Assembly (NCBI RefSeq): GCF_030161575.1
Contig: NZ_BSUL01000001.1
Span: 992,001-1,056,000 of the forward strand
Source: Arenivirga flava
GTDB lineage: Bacteria > Actinomycetota > Actinomycetes > Actinomycetales > Microbacteriaceae
Direction: 5' to 3'
DNA length: 64,000 nt
Shown: positions 9,401 to 17,006 of the stretch, piece by piece
Layout: each line of letters begins with the position of its first letter
Numbering within the stretch: position 1 is the first letter of the stretch
Position numbers and translations under genes: made by a program
The notes under the pieces: generated by a model
Told to the model about the DNA's origin: nothing
Databases searched by the model: none
What the model saw: the letters and a program-made list of their open reading frames with translations, nothing else

Positions 9401-9504
9401 GGCCCGCATCCGCTCGTCCGCTCCCCCTCTGCGCCCCCGCACAGGCGGCCCTCCGCCGGTGCACGGACCGCCGCGGGTCGCGTGCGCCGAGCGGATGGGC
9501 GGCC

Positions 9505-11634
9505 TCAGCGGCGGTGCAGCGCCTGCTTCAGCAGGTGCACCAGCGCATCGACCTGCAGGCTCGTCGCGTCGACGATCTCGCTGTCGTCGCCGTCGAGCGC
9601 GCGGGCGGCGAGGCCGGCCTTGCTGTCGATGAGCTCGGCGATGCGCGAGTCGATCGTCTGCGCGGCGATGATGCGCCACGCGATGACCGGCTGCTCCTGA
9701 CCGATGCGGTGCACGCGGTCGATCGCCTGGATCTGCTCGGCCGAGGTCCAGCTCAGCTCGGCGAGCACGACGTTCGAGGCCACCTGCAGGTTGAGGCCGA
9801 CGCCTGCGGCGGTGAGCGAGCACACCGCGACGGCGACCTCGGGGTCGTTCACGAAGGCGTCGATCGCCGCCTGGCGCTGGGCCGGCGTCTGATCGCCGCG
9901 GATGCTGATCGAGCGCAGTCCCTCGCGCTCGAAGGTGGCCTCCGCGGTGTCCATCACGTCGATGTGCTTCGCGAAGAACACGACCTTGCCGGCGGAGCGG
10001 GCGAGCTGCGCGGTGTAGTCCGCGGCCAGGCCGGCCTTCGCCTTGCCGATGATGCGCAGCATCGTGAAGACGTTGTCGCCGTCGCCGGCCGACTTCGACT
10101 CCTCGAGCTCCCACTGCGCGACGAGGCGCATGAGCTCGTCGTCGCTGATCGGGGCGGCGTCGACCCGCGACTCCTGGCGCGCCTTCTTGGCGCGCCGGAA
10201 GCGGTCGAGCAGGCGCTGGCCGAGCTCGCGCTCCGCGGCCCGGATCGAGCGGCCGGCGCTGTCGTCGAGCTCGACGGGCAGATCGGCGATGCGGCGCGAG
10301 GGCAGGTCGCTCGCGACGTCCTCCTTGCGGCGGCGCACGATGCCCTGATCGATCACGGCCTGGCGCGCGGCGGCGAAGAAGCCCGGCTCCGCGGGGGTGA
10401 GACCGATGCCCTCGAGCTCGCGCATGAGCTGGGGCAGCGGCTTCTTGTCGTCGATCCAGCCGAGCATCTGCCAGATAGCCCGGAAGTCGTCGATGTCGTT
10501 GATGAGCGGCGTGCCGGTCAGCGCCATGAGGAGCGCGTTCGGCTTGCGCGCGCGGATGCTGCGGCTCAGCTCGAGCACGTGCTTCGAGCGCTGGGAGGAC
10601 AGGTTCTTGATGAAGTGCGCCTCGTCGACCACCATGCCCTGGAAGCCGTGGTTCTTCAGCCAGCCCACGTGACGGTCGAGCACCTCGTAGTTGACGACGA
10701 TCACGTCGGCGAAGGCGTCGAGGTCGTCGCCGTCGCCCTGCACCACCGTGGCGGAGCGGTTCGGGATCCAGCGCTGCACCTCGCGGGCCCAGTTCACCTT
10801 CACCACGTTCGGCACGACGACCAGCAGCGGGAAGGCCTTGGCCGCGTTCGCCGCGAGCAGCGACTGCGCGGTCTTGCCGAGACCCGGCTCGTCGGCGAGC
10901 AGGAAGGTGCGGTGCCCCTCGCGGGCGCTCTCCACCAGCTCGGCCTGGTGCGGCATGAGCTCCAAGCCGCCGCGCAGCGCGGTCGCCGCGCCGGGCTCGG
11001 GCAGCGCCATGCTCGCCGCGTTGCCGCCGGAGCCGTGCTCGAACGAGCGGAACAGCGGGCCGAGCAGCTCCCAGTTGCCAAGGCGTCCTCCCACGACCGG
11101 CTTCGGCGCGACCGCGTCGAAGTCCGGCGCGAGGAACGGGTTCGCCAGCGCGCGCTGGCGCACCGAGACGGGCACGACCTGGCGCTCGTTGACCTCGGCG
11201 ACGGCGACGGCCGGCTTCTCCTCGGTGACGATCTGCTCGTCCAGGCTCAGCTCCATGCCCGCCTCGAGCAGCAGGTCGCGGCGCAGCTTCTGGGCGCTCG
11301 CCGGCAGGCTCTCGCTCTCGAGCAGGGCGATCAGCGACGTGTCGCGCGCGGCGGTCTGGGCGAGGATGCTCGCGATGCCGTCGAGCCGCTTCAGCTGCTC
11401 GGCGCGGTCGCCGTCGCTCACCTCGGTGTCGGCCTTGACCCGGGCGCGCTCCTCGCGCATCAGGATGGCGACGACGAGGAACCGGGTACGGCCGCTCGGC
11501 GAGACCTTGCCGCGCTGGGCGGCGGCCTCGACCTGGCGCACGGTGCGCGCGAGCACGGGGATGAGCCCCGAGTTGTCGACGTAGCGCTTGCGCGCGTTCG
11601 AACGGCTGCGGGTGGTGGCACCGGACCGGGCCAT
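9505..11634 (-). CDS. SNF2-family DEAD/DEAH-box helicase
   Basis: 709-residue Swi2/Snf2-like ATPase. Motif I is ADEPGLGKT, motif II is VVDEAHF, motif III region ALTGTPLIND, and the C-terminal helicase lobe ends with the typical WTSAEQIQAIDRVHRIGQ (motif VI). The N-terminal about 230 residues are helical, charged and without a recognised domain. These ATPases remodel DNA-protein complexes; the bacterial roles are poorly defined. I chose ATG 11634 (MARSGATTRSRS) because a GGAGG lies just upstream and the earlier 48 codons look like untranslated sequence. It is a single gene, divergent from deoC with 274 nt between them that show no other feature than the deoC promoter box. Confidence 0.9.
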   Translation of the reverse strand: MARSGATTRSRSNARKRYVDNSGLIPVLARTVRQVEAAAQRGKVSPSGRTRFLVVAILMREERARVKADTEVSDGDRAEQLKRLDGIASILAQTAARDTSLIALLESESLPASAQKLRRDLLLEAGMELSLDEQIVTEEKPAVAVAEVNERQVVPVSVRQRALANPFLAPDFDAVAPKPVVGGRLGNWELLGPLFRSFEHGSGGNAASMALPEPGAATALRGGLELMPHQAELVESAREGHRTFLLADEPGLGKTAQSLLAANAAKAFPLLVVVPNVVKVNWAREVQRWIPNRSATVVQGDGDDLDAFADVIVVNYEVLDRHVGWLKNHGFQGMVVDEAHFIKNLSSQRSKHVLELSRSIRARKPNALLMALTGTPLINDIDDFRAIWQMLGWIDDKKPLPQLMRELEGIGLTPAEPGFFAAARQAVIDQGIVRRRKEDVASDLPSRRIADLPVELDDSAGRSIRAAERELGQRLLDRFRRAKKARQESRVDAAPISDDELMRLVAQWELEESKSAGDGDNVFTMLRIIGKAKAGLAADYTAQLARSAGKVVFFAKHIDVMDTAEATFEREGLRSISIRGDQTPAQRQAAIDAFVNDPEVAVAVCSLTAAGVGLNLQVASNVVLAELSWTSAEQIQAIDRVHRIGQEQPVIAWRIIAAQTIDSRIAELIDSKAGLAARALDGDDSEIVDATSLQVDALVHLLKQALHRR

Positions 11635-11895
11635 GGTCCTCCTCGGATCAGGGGTTGGCGCATCCGCTCGGATGCGTCGGTACGCCGTGCACCGGACGGG
11701 CCGTGATCGGGATGCGGGCGCTGCACCCCGGGACCCGGGTCGCAGCTGCGGCGAGCGGATGCGGAACCGGTCGGGCACGATAGCGGCGGGGCCCCGTCGT
11801 GACCGCGCCAGGATGTCGGCGCGTGACGGGGTGCGTCGTCGCTACGCGGACAGCCTACCGTGCGCGGCGGCCCGGATGCGCGCAGGCCCCGCCCG

Positions 11896-11901
11896 TAGAA
11901 T
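11896..11901 (+). promoter_or_regulatory. -10 box of deoC
   Basis: TAGAAT, the closest match here to the sigma-70 consensus, ending 7 nt before the ATG at 11909. Confidence 0.55.
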
Positions 11902-11908
11902 CGGGGGC

Positions 11909-12636
11909 ATGAGCCAGACCCCTCCCGCCGTCACCGTCGCGCAGATCGCCGGCATGATCGACCACGCCATCCTCAAGCCCGAGCTGACCCGCGCCGAGGT
12001 CGACGCGCAGCTCGACGTCGCCGCCGAGCACCGCATCTTCAGCGTGTGCGTGCGCCCCAGCGACATCGCGCACGCGGTCGAGCGCCTCACCGGCAGGGGG
12101 TGGCGGTCGGCACCGTGATCGGGTTCCCGCACGGCACCACCTCGACGGCGGGCAAGGTCGCCGAGGTGCGCCAGGCGCTCGCCGACGGCGCCGTCGAGCT
12201 CGACATGGTCGTGAACATCGGATGGGTGCGCTCGGGGCTGCTCGCCGAGGTCGAGCAGGACATCCGCTCGGTCGTCGAGGCCGCCGACGGCCACATCGTC
12301 AAGGTGATCCTCGAGACCGCGCTGCTCGACGACGAGCAGATCGCCGCCGCGTCGGCGGCCTCGGACCGCGCCGGCGCCCACTTCGTCAAGACCTCCACCG
12401 GGTTCGCCGGCGGCGGCGCGAACCTGCACGACCTGGCGATCATGAAGGCGAACGTCGGCGAGCGCGTCGAGCTGAAGGCCTCGGGCGGCGTGCGCAGCCT
12501 CGACACCGTGCTCGAGATGCTCGCCGAGGGCGTCACCCGCTTCGGCACGAGCGGCACCGCGACGATCCTCGGCGACCTCGCCGCCCGGATCTCCGGCTCC
12601 GCCGGCACGGGCGCGGTCGACGAGACCTCCTACTAA
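11909..12636 (+). CDS. deoC: Deoxyribose-phosphate aldolase (frameshifted in this sequence)
   Basis: Splits 2-deoxyribose-5-phosphate into glyceraldehyde-3-phosphate and acetaldehyde. The N-terminal part (IDHAILKPELT, FSVCVRPSDI) is read in one frame to about 12095, then VGTVIGFPHGTTSTAGKVAEV, the Schiff-base region HFVKTSTGFAGGGA and the phosphate-site KASGGVRSLD continue in the next frame. Adding one G to the run GGGGG at 12096-12100 gives a continuous 242-residue protein of normal length. A housekeeping catabolic enzyme with all catalytic motifs intact points to a sequence error. ATG 11909 with TAGAAT 7 nt upstream. The stop overlaps the next start (TAATG), so the next gene is coupled. Confidence 0.9.
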
Positions 12637-12947
12637 TGGCCGCCCCGGCGGCGCGGCGTCCGCGGCCGGTCGTGCTCGTGGTGCTGGACCTCGCCGCCGG
12701 AGCGTTCGTGCTGCTGTTCACCGCCGTGCTCGGCCTCTCGGCCGGCAGCGTGGTGTCGGCGTTCCCGGACGCCTGGCTGCTCGCGCTCTGCGCGGCGCTG
12801 CTCATCGGAGCGTGGGCGGCGAGTCTGGCCCTCTACCTCATCCGCGCCGTTCAGCGCCGCTGGGCCTGGTACTGGCCCTCGCTCGGCGGCGTCGCCATCG
12901 TGCTCGTCCTGTGGGCCGGCACGCTGCTCCAGTCGGCGCTCCTCTGA
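12636..12947 (+). CDS. Small membrane protein
   Basis: 103-residue protein with three hydrophobic helices (about residues 11-35, 45-68 and 80-102) and short basic loops (RRPRP at the N-terminus, RAVQRRWAW between helices 2 and 3). No known domain. Its start codon overlaps the deoC stop by 1 nt, so it is translated by coupling; small membrane proteins in this position are common in actinobacteria. No function is proposed. It is followed by the repeat-rich gap 12948-13459. Confidence 0.75.
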   Translation: MAAPAARRPRPVVLVVLDLAAGAFVLLFTAVLGLSAGSVVSAFPDAWLLALCAALLIGAWAASLALYLIRAVQRRWAWYWPSLGGVAIVLVLWAGTLLQSALL

Positions 12948-12997
12948 GCCGACCGCTGCGCCGCCACCCCTGCGGCGCATCGCCGCGCCCGCCCCGA

Positions 12998-13080
12998 CCC
13001 AGACCCCACGCCCCACGCCCCAGGCCCACGCCCCAGACCCCACGCCCCAGGCCCCAGGCCCCAGGCCCCAGGCCCCAGGC
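12998..13080. repeat. C-rich heptamer tract (CCCCAGG/CCCCACG)
   Basis: Short tandem tract made of CCCCAGG units (five perfect in a row near 13043-13079) and related CCCCACG units. It lies directly beside palindromic element A. The rest of the gap 12948-13459 holds element A and a GGCGCGGGCGG-type low-complexity tract at about 13325-13440; I see no gene. Confidence 0.75.
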
Positions 13081-13090
13081 GTGCATGCGC

Positions 13091-13240
13091 GTCAGGAATG
13101 ACGGAGCGACGCCCCCCTGCCGCGTCAAAATGAAGGAGATCTGCGGCGACACGCAGGACCTATCCGTCCTGAAACGGCGTGTCGTGGACCATCTCCTTCA
13201 TTGTGGAACGGGCGGATGCGCGGACTCCTTCGTTCCTGAC
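13091..13240. repeat. Palindromic intergenic element A (nested inverted repeats)
   Basis: Outer arms: GTCAGGAATGACGGAG at 13091-13106 against an imperfect reverse complement at about 13225-13240 (two mismatches). Inner arms: AATGAAGGAGAT (about 13129-13140) against ATCTCCTTCATT (about 13191-13202), then CGACACGC against GCGTGTCG, with a small AGGAC/GTCCT hairpin in the centre. It lies between convergent genes and could form a large hairpin or cruciform. No coding potential is seen. Confidence 0.75.
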
Positions 13241-13459
13241 GAGCCTCCTGGCCGCAGCCCGCCTCGGGGACTCGGGCCCGAGCCGGTTCGACCACCGGAG
13301 GCGGGCCCGAGCTCGGCACGCAGGCTCGGGACGGCACGGGCGGGGCGGCGCGGGCGAGGCGGCGCGGCGCGGCAAGACGGCGCGGGCAGTGCGGCGCGCG
13401 GGCGGGGCGGCGCTGAGCGGCGCGGGCGGGGCGGGCAGCGCGGATGAGCGCGGGACGCC

Positions 13460-14845
13460 TCAGCGCCAGGCCGCGGGGTCGCCGCCCCAGGAGCGCGGCG
13501 GAGCGGGCCAGGACCGCCGCCCGAAAGCCGGCTGCGCCGTGGTGAGCCCGTGCAGGTGCACGAGCGATGGCTCGAAGGCGTCCGCGGCGGTGGCAGCGCC
13601 CGCATCCGCTCCCCGTGGCAGTGCGAGCAGCGCCGCGGCCGTCCTGGCGAGCGAGGCGCGGATTCGAGCCGAACCGCCCTCCGCGACGGCGCGCAGCACG
13701 GCGGCCACCAGCAGGTAGCCCGTCGCATGGTCCAGCGCCTGCGCGGGCAGAGCGCTCGGCGTATCCGTCGCGCCCTCAACCACGGCGATGCCGCTCGCAG
13801 CCTGCACGAGGCTGTCGAAGCCGCGGCGATCGGCCCACGGCCCTGACCACCCCCAGGCTGAGAGCTCCGCGACGACGAGAGCGGGATGCCGGCCCACGAT
13901 CGCCTCGACATCGAGCGCACCGGGACGGTACCCGAGCAGCAGCACGTTAGCGCTCTCGAGCAGCCGCTCGAAGCGCGCGGAGCCGTCGACGCTCCGCACG
14001 TCGAGCAGCGCGCTGCGCTTGCCGTGCCCGGTGTCGAGGTGCTGCCAGCCGAGCTCGGGCAGCCGCGGCGGGTCGATGCGCAGCACGTCCGCACCGAGCA
14101 GCGCGAGCGTGCGCCCGGCGACCGGTCCCGCGATCACCCGCGTGAGGTCGAGCACGCGCAGTCCGGCGAGCGGCGCGCCGGCGGCGCGCGGCCCCTCGGC
14201 GACCGTCGGCGCGTCCGCGGTGCGCCGCGCGCCCGGGCTGCGCCGCGGCTCCGAGCCGCGCGCACCACGGCGCCAGCGCAGTCGCGCACCCGTCCGCTCG
14301 AACTGCACCAGCGGGCCCGCGGCGCCGGCACGGCCCTGCGGCGAAGCGCCCCACTCCCCCTCGGTGCGCACGGCGACGGCCAGCGCACCGTTCGCTGCGG
14401 CGGCGCGCTCGACCTCCGCCCCCGTCATCGAGCGGATGCGCGCATCCAGCGCCGCCGCATCCGCTGCGCCGGTCAGGCCCAGCGATCGCAGCAGCCGCTC
14501 GTGGTGGTGCGGGTAGTTCGCATGCGTGCGCACGAAGCCGTCGGCTGCGGGCCGGAACCCGGAGAGCGGATGCCACGCCCGAGGCGCCTCGCCGTGATGG
14601 CGGAACCACCGCTCGCTCGTCACGGCCGTCGCTGCGTGCACCGGATCGATGCGGATCGGGGCGGCGGAATCCTCGAGCTCCTGCGCCGCGAGCGCCGCGG
14701 CGGCGACGGCGTCGTGGACCAGCCGCGCGACCGGCAGCGCCGCCCGGAGCGGGGGCGGGGACGAGCCCTGGACGAGCACCAGCCGCATCGTGTCGCCGCC
14801 CACATCGCGCCAGACCTCGGCGAGCAGGCCGTCCTCGGAGCTCAT
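13460..14845 (-). CDS. CaiB/BaiF (class III) CoA-transferase family protein
   Basis: 461-residue protein. The C-terminal half carries the family core: LAGLRVLDLTRVIAGPVAGRT followed by LGADVLRID, GHGKRSALLD and the LVQAASGIA region. In class III CoA-transferases the catalytic Asp follows about 165 residues into the domain; I cannot place it with certainty. The N-terminal about 220 residues look like a degenerate second copy of the fold with an ARG-rich linker at about 195-235. Substrate acids unknown. I start at ATG 14845 because TAGCGT ends 6 nt upstream; an in-frame GTG at 14851 is less likely. Flanked on both sides by repeat-filled gaps. Confidence 0.85.
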   Translation of the reverse strand: MSSEDGLLAEVWRDVGGDTMRLVLVQGSSPPPLRAALPVARLVHDAVAAAALAAQELEDSAAPIRIDPVHAATAVTSERWFRHHGEAPRAWHPLSGFRPAADGFVRTHANYPHHHERLLRSLGLTGAADAAALDARIRSMTGAEVERAAAANGALAVAVRTEGEWGASPQGRAGAAGPLVQFERTGARLRWRRGARGSEPRRSPGARRTADAPTVAEGPRAAGAPLAGLRVLDLTRVIAGPVAGRTLALLGADVLRIDPPRLPELGWQHLDTGHGKRSALLDVRSVDGSARFERLLESANVLLLGYRPGALDVEAIVGRHPALVVAELSAWGWSGPWADRRGFDSLVQAASGIAVVEGATDTPSALPAQALDHATGYLLVAAVLRAVAEGGSARIRASLARTAAALLALPRGADAGAATAADAFEPSLVHLHGLTTAQPAFGRRSWPAPPRSWGGDPAAWR

Positions 14846-14851
14846 GGCCAC

Positions 14852-14857
14852 ACGCTA
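14852..14857 (-). promoter_or_regulatory. -10-like box of the CoA-transferase gene
   Basis: TAGCGT, 6 nt before the ATG at 14845. Confidence 0.5.
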
Positions 14858-14902
14858 ACGCCGCCTCGGCCGCCGACGAGCCCGCGCACGACATCGCCCC
14901 AG

Positions 14903-14984
14903 CGTCACGAACGACGGAATCGAGCAGCACGCCCCGGCCACCCCCGCCGTCACGAACGACGGAACCGAGCAGCACGCCCCGGCC
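14903..14984. repeat. Direct repeat pair beside element B
   Basis: Two 37-bp copies (14903-14939 and 14948-14984) with one mismatch and a 45-bp period. Each begins CGTCACGAACGACGGAA, so each contains the arm motif of the palindromic family. Confidence 0.85.
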
Positions 14985-14986
14985 GA

Positions 14987-15061
14987 AACGACGGAGATCT
15001 GACAAGACACGCCGGATCGAGTAGCATCCAGCACGGCGTGTCACGCAAGATCTCCGTCGTT
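14987..15061. repeat. Palindromic intergenic element B
   Basis: Outer arms AACGACGGAGATCT (14987-15000) and AGATCTCCGTCGTT (15048-15061) are perfect complements over 14 bp. Inner arms ACACGCCG (15007-15014) and CGGCGTGT (15034-15041) pair over 8 bp. The layout is the same as in element A. It lies in the 387-nt gap upstream of the CoA-transferase gene, which otherwise contains only repeats. Confidence 0.85.
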
Positions 15062-15064
15062 CGG

Positions 15065-15127
15065 GCAGCCCGGGTGCGGGACGGCCCCGTCATTGGGGCA
15101 GCGCGGGTGCGGGACGGCTCCGTCATT
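15065..15127. repeat. Second direct repeat pair beside element B
   Basis: Two 30-bp copies (15065-15094 and 15098-15127, period 33) with two mismatches, each ending in CCGTCATT. The second runs into GCTCCGTCATTCCTGAC (15117-15133), the exact reverse complement of the left end of element A. Confidence 0.85.
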
Positions 15128-15180
15128 CCTGACAGGGGCCGAGGTACGGGCGCCGCGGCCGGAACCGACGAGCAGCCGCG

Positions 15181-15250
15181 CCTCGGACCCACTCGAGCCG
15201 CCTCGCCTCGGACCCGCTCGAGCCGCCGGACCTCAGACCCGCTGGGGCCG
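15181..15250. repeat. Three 20-bp direct repeats overlapping the 3' end of ribF
   Basis: Units CCTCGGACCCACTCGAGCCG (15181-15200), a one-mismatch copy (15206-15225) and a diverged copy (15231-15250), at an exact 25-bp period. The last copy includes the ribF stop codon, so the other two look like duplications of the gene's end. Confidence 0.8.
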
Positions 15251-16186
15251 CGGTGCCGCCGCGAGGATCGCCCGGGTGCGCTCGACGTCGTCGGCCATCT
15301 GCTCGAGCAGGGGGTCGATGCCATCAAACTTGCGCATGCCGCGGACGAAGTCGACGAAGACCACCTCGACCGTCCTGTCGTAGAGGTCGAGGTCGGCGTC
15401 GAGCACGTAGGCCTCGACCTGCTGCTCGGGCACGCCGTCGAAGGTGGGGTTGTTGCCGACCGAGATGGCGGCGGGCAGCGGCTCGCCGTCGACCACGAGC
15501 CAGCCGGCGTAGACGCCGTCCGCGGGGATGCGGCCCTCGGAGCGCCTCGAGAGGTTCGCCGTCGGGTATCCGAGCTCGCGGCCGCGCTGCGCACCCCTGA
15601 CGACGACGGCGCGCACCGAGGGGCTGCGCCCCAGCAGCTCGCCCGCGTGGGCGACCTCGCCGGCGGCGAGCAGCTCGCGCACCCAGGTCGACGAGGCCCG
15701 GCGCCCGCCCTCGGGCTGCACCTCCTCGATCACGCGCACCTCGACGCCCGCGGCGCCGAGCCGCTCGCGCAGCAGCGCGACGCCGCCGCGCCCGCCCGCG
15801 CCGTAGCGGAAGTCCTCGCCCACCAGCAGCAGCTTCGCGTCCAGCGCGCCGAGCAGCACGTGATCGATGAACGTCTCGGGCTCCTGGCTGGAGAACGCGC
15901 GATCGAAGGGCACCATCAGCAGGCCCTCCACGCCGAGCGACTCGATGAGCTCCCGCTTCTGCACGTTGCTGATCAGCGCGGGCGGGCAGACCGCGGGCCG
16001 CAGCAGGGCGAGCGGGTGGCGGTCGAAGGTGAGCACGGTGGAGCGCAGACCGGATGCGGCAGCCGCCTCGATGAGGTCGGCGACGATGGCCCGGTGTCCG
16101 GCGTGCACGCCGTCGAACTTGCCGATGGTCACCGCGCTGGGTCCCCAGTCGTCCGGGACCTCGTCGACCGAGCCGAAGAACCGCAC
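15233..16186 (-). CDS. ribF: Bifunctional riboflavin kinase/FMN adenylyltransferase
   Basis: 317 residues, normal length for RibF, which makes FMN and FAD from riboflavin. The N-terminal adenylyltransferase domain has VTIGKFDGVHAGHRA (nucleotidyltransferase HxGH-type motif) and LVGEDFRYGAGGRGG. The C-terminal kinase domain has GRELGYPTANL, PADGVYAGW and SVGNNPTFDG. I chose GTG 16186 (VRFFGSVDEVPDDW) because it follows 2 nt after the stop of the upstream gene and is at the start of homology; upstream in-frame codons would overlap that gene. Probably co-transcribed with the small membrane-protein genes and truB. The stop lies inside a 25-bp-period repeat. Confidence 0.94.
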   Translation of the reverse strand: MRFFGSVDEVPDDWGPSAVTIGKFDGVHAGHRAIVADLIEAAAASGLRSTVLTFDRHPLALLRPAVCPPALISNVQKRELIESLGVEGLLMVPFDRAFSSQEPETFIDHVLLGALDAKLLLVGEDFRYGAGGRGGVALLRERLGAAGVEVRVIEEVQPEGGRRASSTWVRELLAAGEVAHAGELLGRSPSVRAVVVRGAQRGRELGYPTANLSRRSEGRIPADGVYAGWLVVDGEPLPAAISVGNNPTFDGVPEQQVEAYVLDADLDLYDRTVEVVFVDFVRGMRKFDGIDPLLEQMADDVERTRAILAAAPRPQRV

Positions 16187-16188
16187 GA

Positions 16189-16614
16189 TCAGACCGCCGC
16201 GGCAGGGGTCGGCGCCGCGGCGCGGCGGCGGTTGAGCAGCCACCAGATGCCCAGGAACGGCAGCACCAGCGGGATGAAGAGGTAGCCCATGCCGAAGGTG
16301 GACCAGACCGACGGATGCGCGAACAGCTCGGGGTGCGTGAGGCTCAGGACACCGACGGTGAGCACGCCGACCAGCTCGAAGCTGACGGCGGCCCACGCCA
16401 GAGCCGCGCCGCGCCGGCCGAGGGCGAGGCCGATCGTCGCGACCACGTACACGAGCGCGGCCACGGCCGAGAGCGTGTAGGCGACGGGCGCCTCGTCGAA
16501 CTTGCTGACGATCTGGTAGACGCTGCGGCCGGTCGCCGCGATCGCGAGGATCGCGTAGACGACGACGAGCACGCGGCCCACGCCGCCCGGGCGCGACGAG
16601 AGCTGTTCGGACAT
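16189..16614 (-). CDS. Four-helix membrane protein, function unknown
   Basis: 141-residue protein with four hydrophobic segments (about residues 13-33, 47-67, 72-92 and 104-126) and an Arg/Ala/Pro-rich C-terminal tail. It looks like a conserved actinobacterial integral membrane protein but I recognise no named family. ATG 16614 is supported by TAGGCT ending 8 nt upstream. Its stop is 2 nt before the ribF start, so ribF may be expressed from the same promoter. Confidence 0.78.
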   Translation of the reverse strand: MSEQLSSRPGGVGRVLVVVYAILAIAATGRSVYQIVSKFDEAPVAYTLSAVAALVYVVATIGLALGRRGAALAWAAVSFELVGVLTVGVLSLTHPELFAHPSVWSTFGMGYLFIPLVLPFLGIWWLLNRRRAAAPTPAAAV

Positions 16615-16622
16615 CGCCGACC

Positions 16623-16628
16623 AGCCTA
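16623..16628 (-). promoter_or_regulatory. -10-like box of the membrane protein gene upstream of ribF
   Basis: TAGGCT, 8 nt before the ATG at 16614. Confidence 0.45.
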
Positions 16629-16637
16629 CCGCTCGGC

Positions 16638-17006
16638 TCAGGCGCCCTGGACCGTCCAGATCACGTGCATCCGGTAGACCATGATCGCGATCGAGATGCC
16701 GACGACGCCGAGGATCACGGTGGCCCACCGCCCCCGGTCGACGAGCCCCCAGATGACCGCGAACGGCGGCATGAGCACCGCGGTGACGAGGTAGATCCAG
16801 AACTCGAGCAGGTCGCCGGTGGGCTCGTTGCCCGCGAACGGCGCGATGATCGCCACCACGACCTGCACGATGAGACCGAGCTCGACGAGCGCGGTGCCGC
16901 CGAGCACGAGGTCGTTCGGCGCGACCTTGAGCAGGCCGGCGACGACGCCGATGAGGCCGACCAGGCCGGCGACGGCGACGAGGGTCCAGGTGAGTCCGAC
17001 GATCAC
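16638..17006 (-). CDS. Four-helix membrane protein, function unknown
   Basis: 122 residues with four hydrophobic segments (about 1-26, 34-58, 69-91 and 96-116), one acidic/polar loop near NEPTGD and almost no soluble part. No family recognised. The GTG start overlaps the truB stop by 4 nt (GTGA), so it is translationally coupled to truB. Its position between truB and ribF is a usual place for small lineage-specific membrane genes, and nothing more can be said. Confidence 0.75.
   Translation of the reverse strand: MIVGLTWTLVAVAGLVGLIGVVAGLLKVAPNDLVLGGTALVELGLIVQVVVAIIAPFAGNEPTGDLLEFWIYLVTAVLMPPFAVIWGLVDRGRWATVILGVVGISIAIMVYRMHVIWTVQGA

Noticed and set aside
13300-13445. Coding region in the GGCGCGGGCGG tract
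   Set aside because: Open frames there are low-complexity Arg/Gly/Ala strings with no start site; it is treated as intergenic low-complexity DNA.
12948-15232. Insertion sequence bounded by elements A and B
   Set aside because: The gene between them is a CoA-transferase with normal composition; there is no transposase and no target duplication that I can see.
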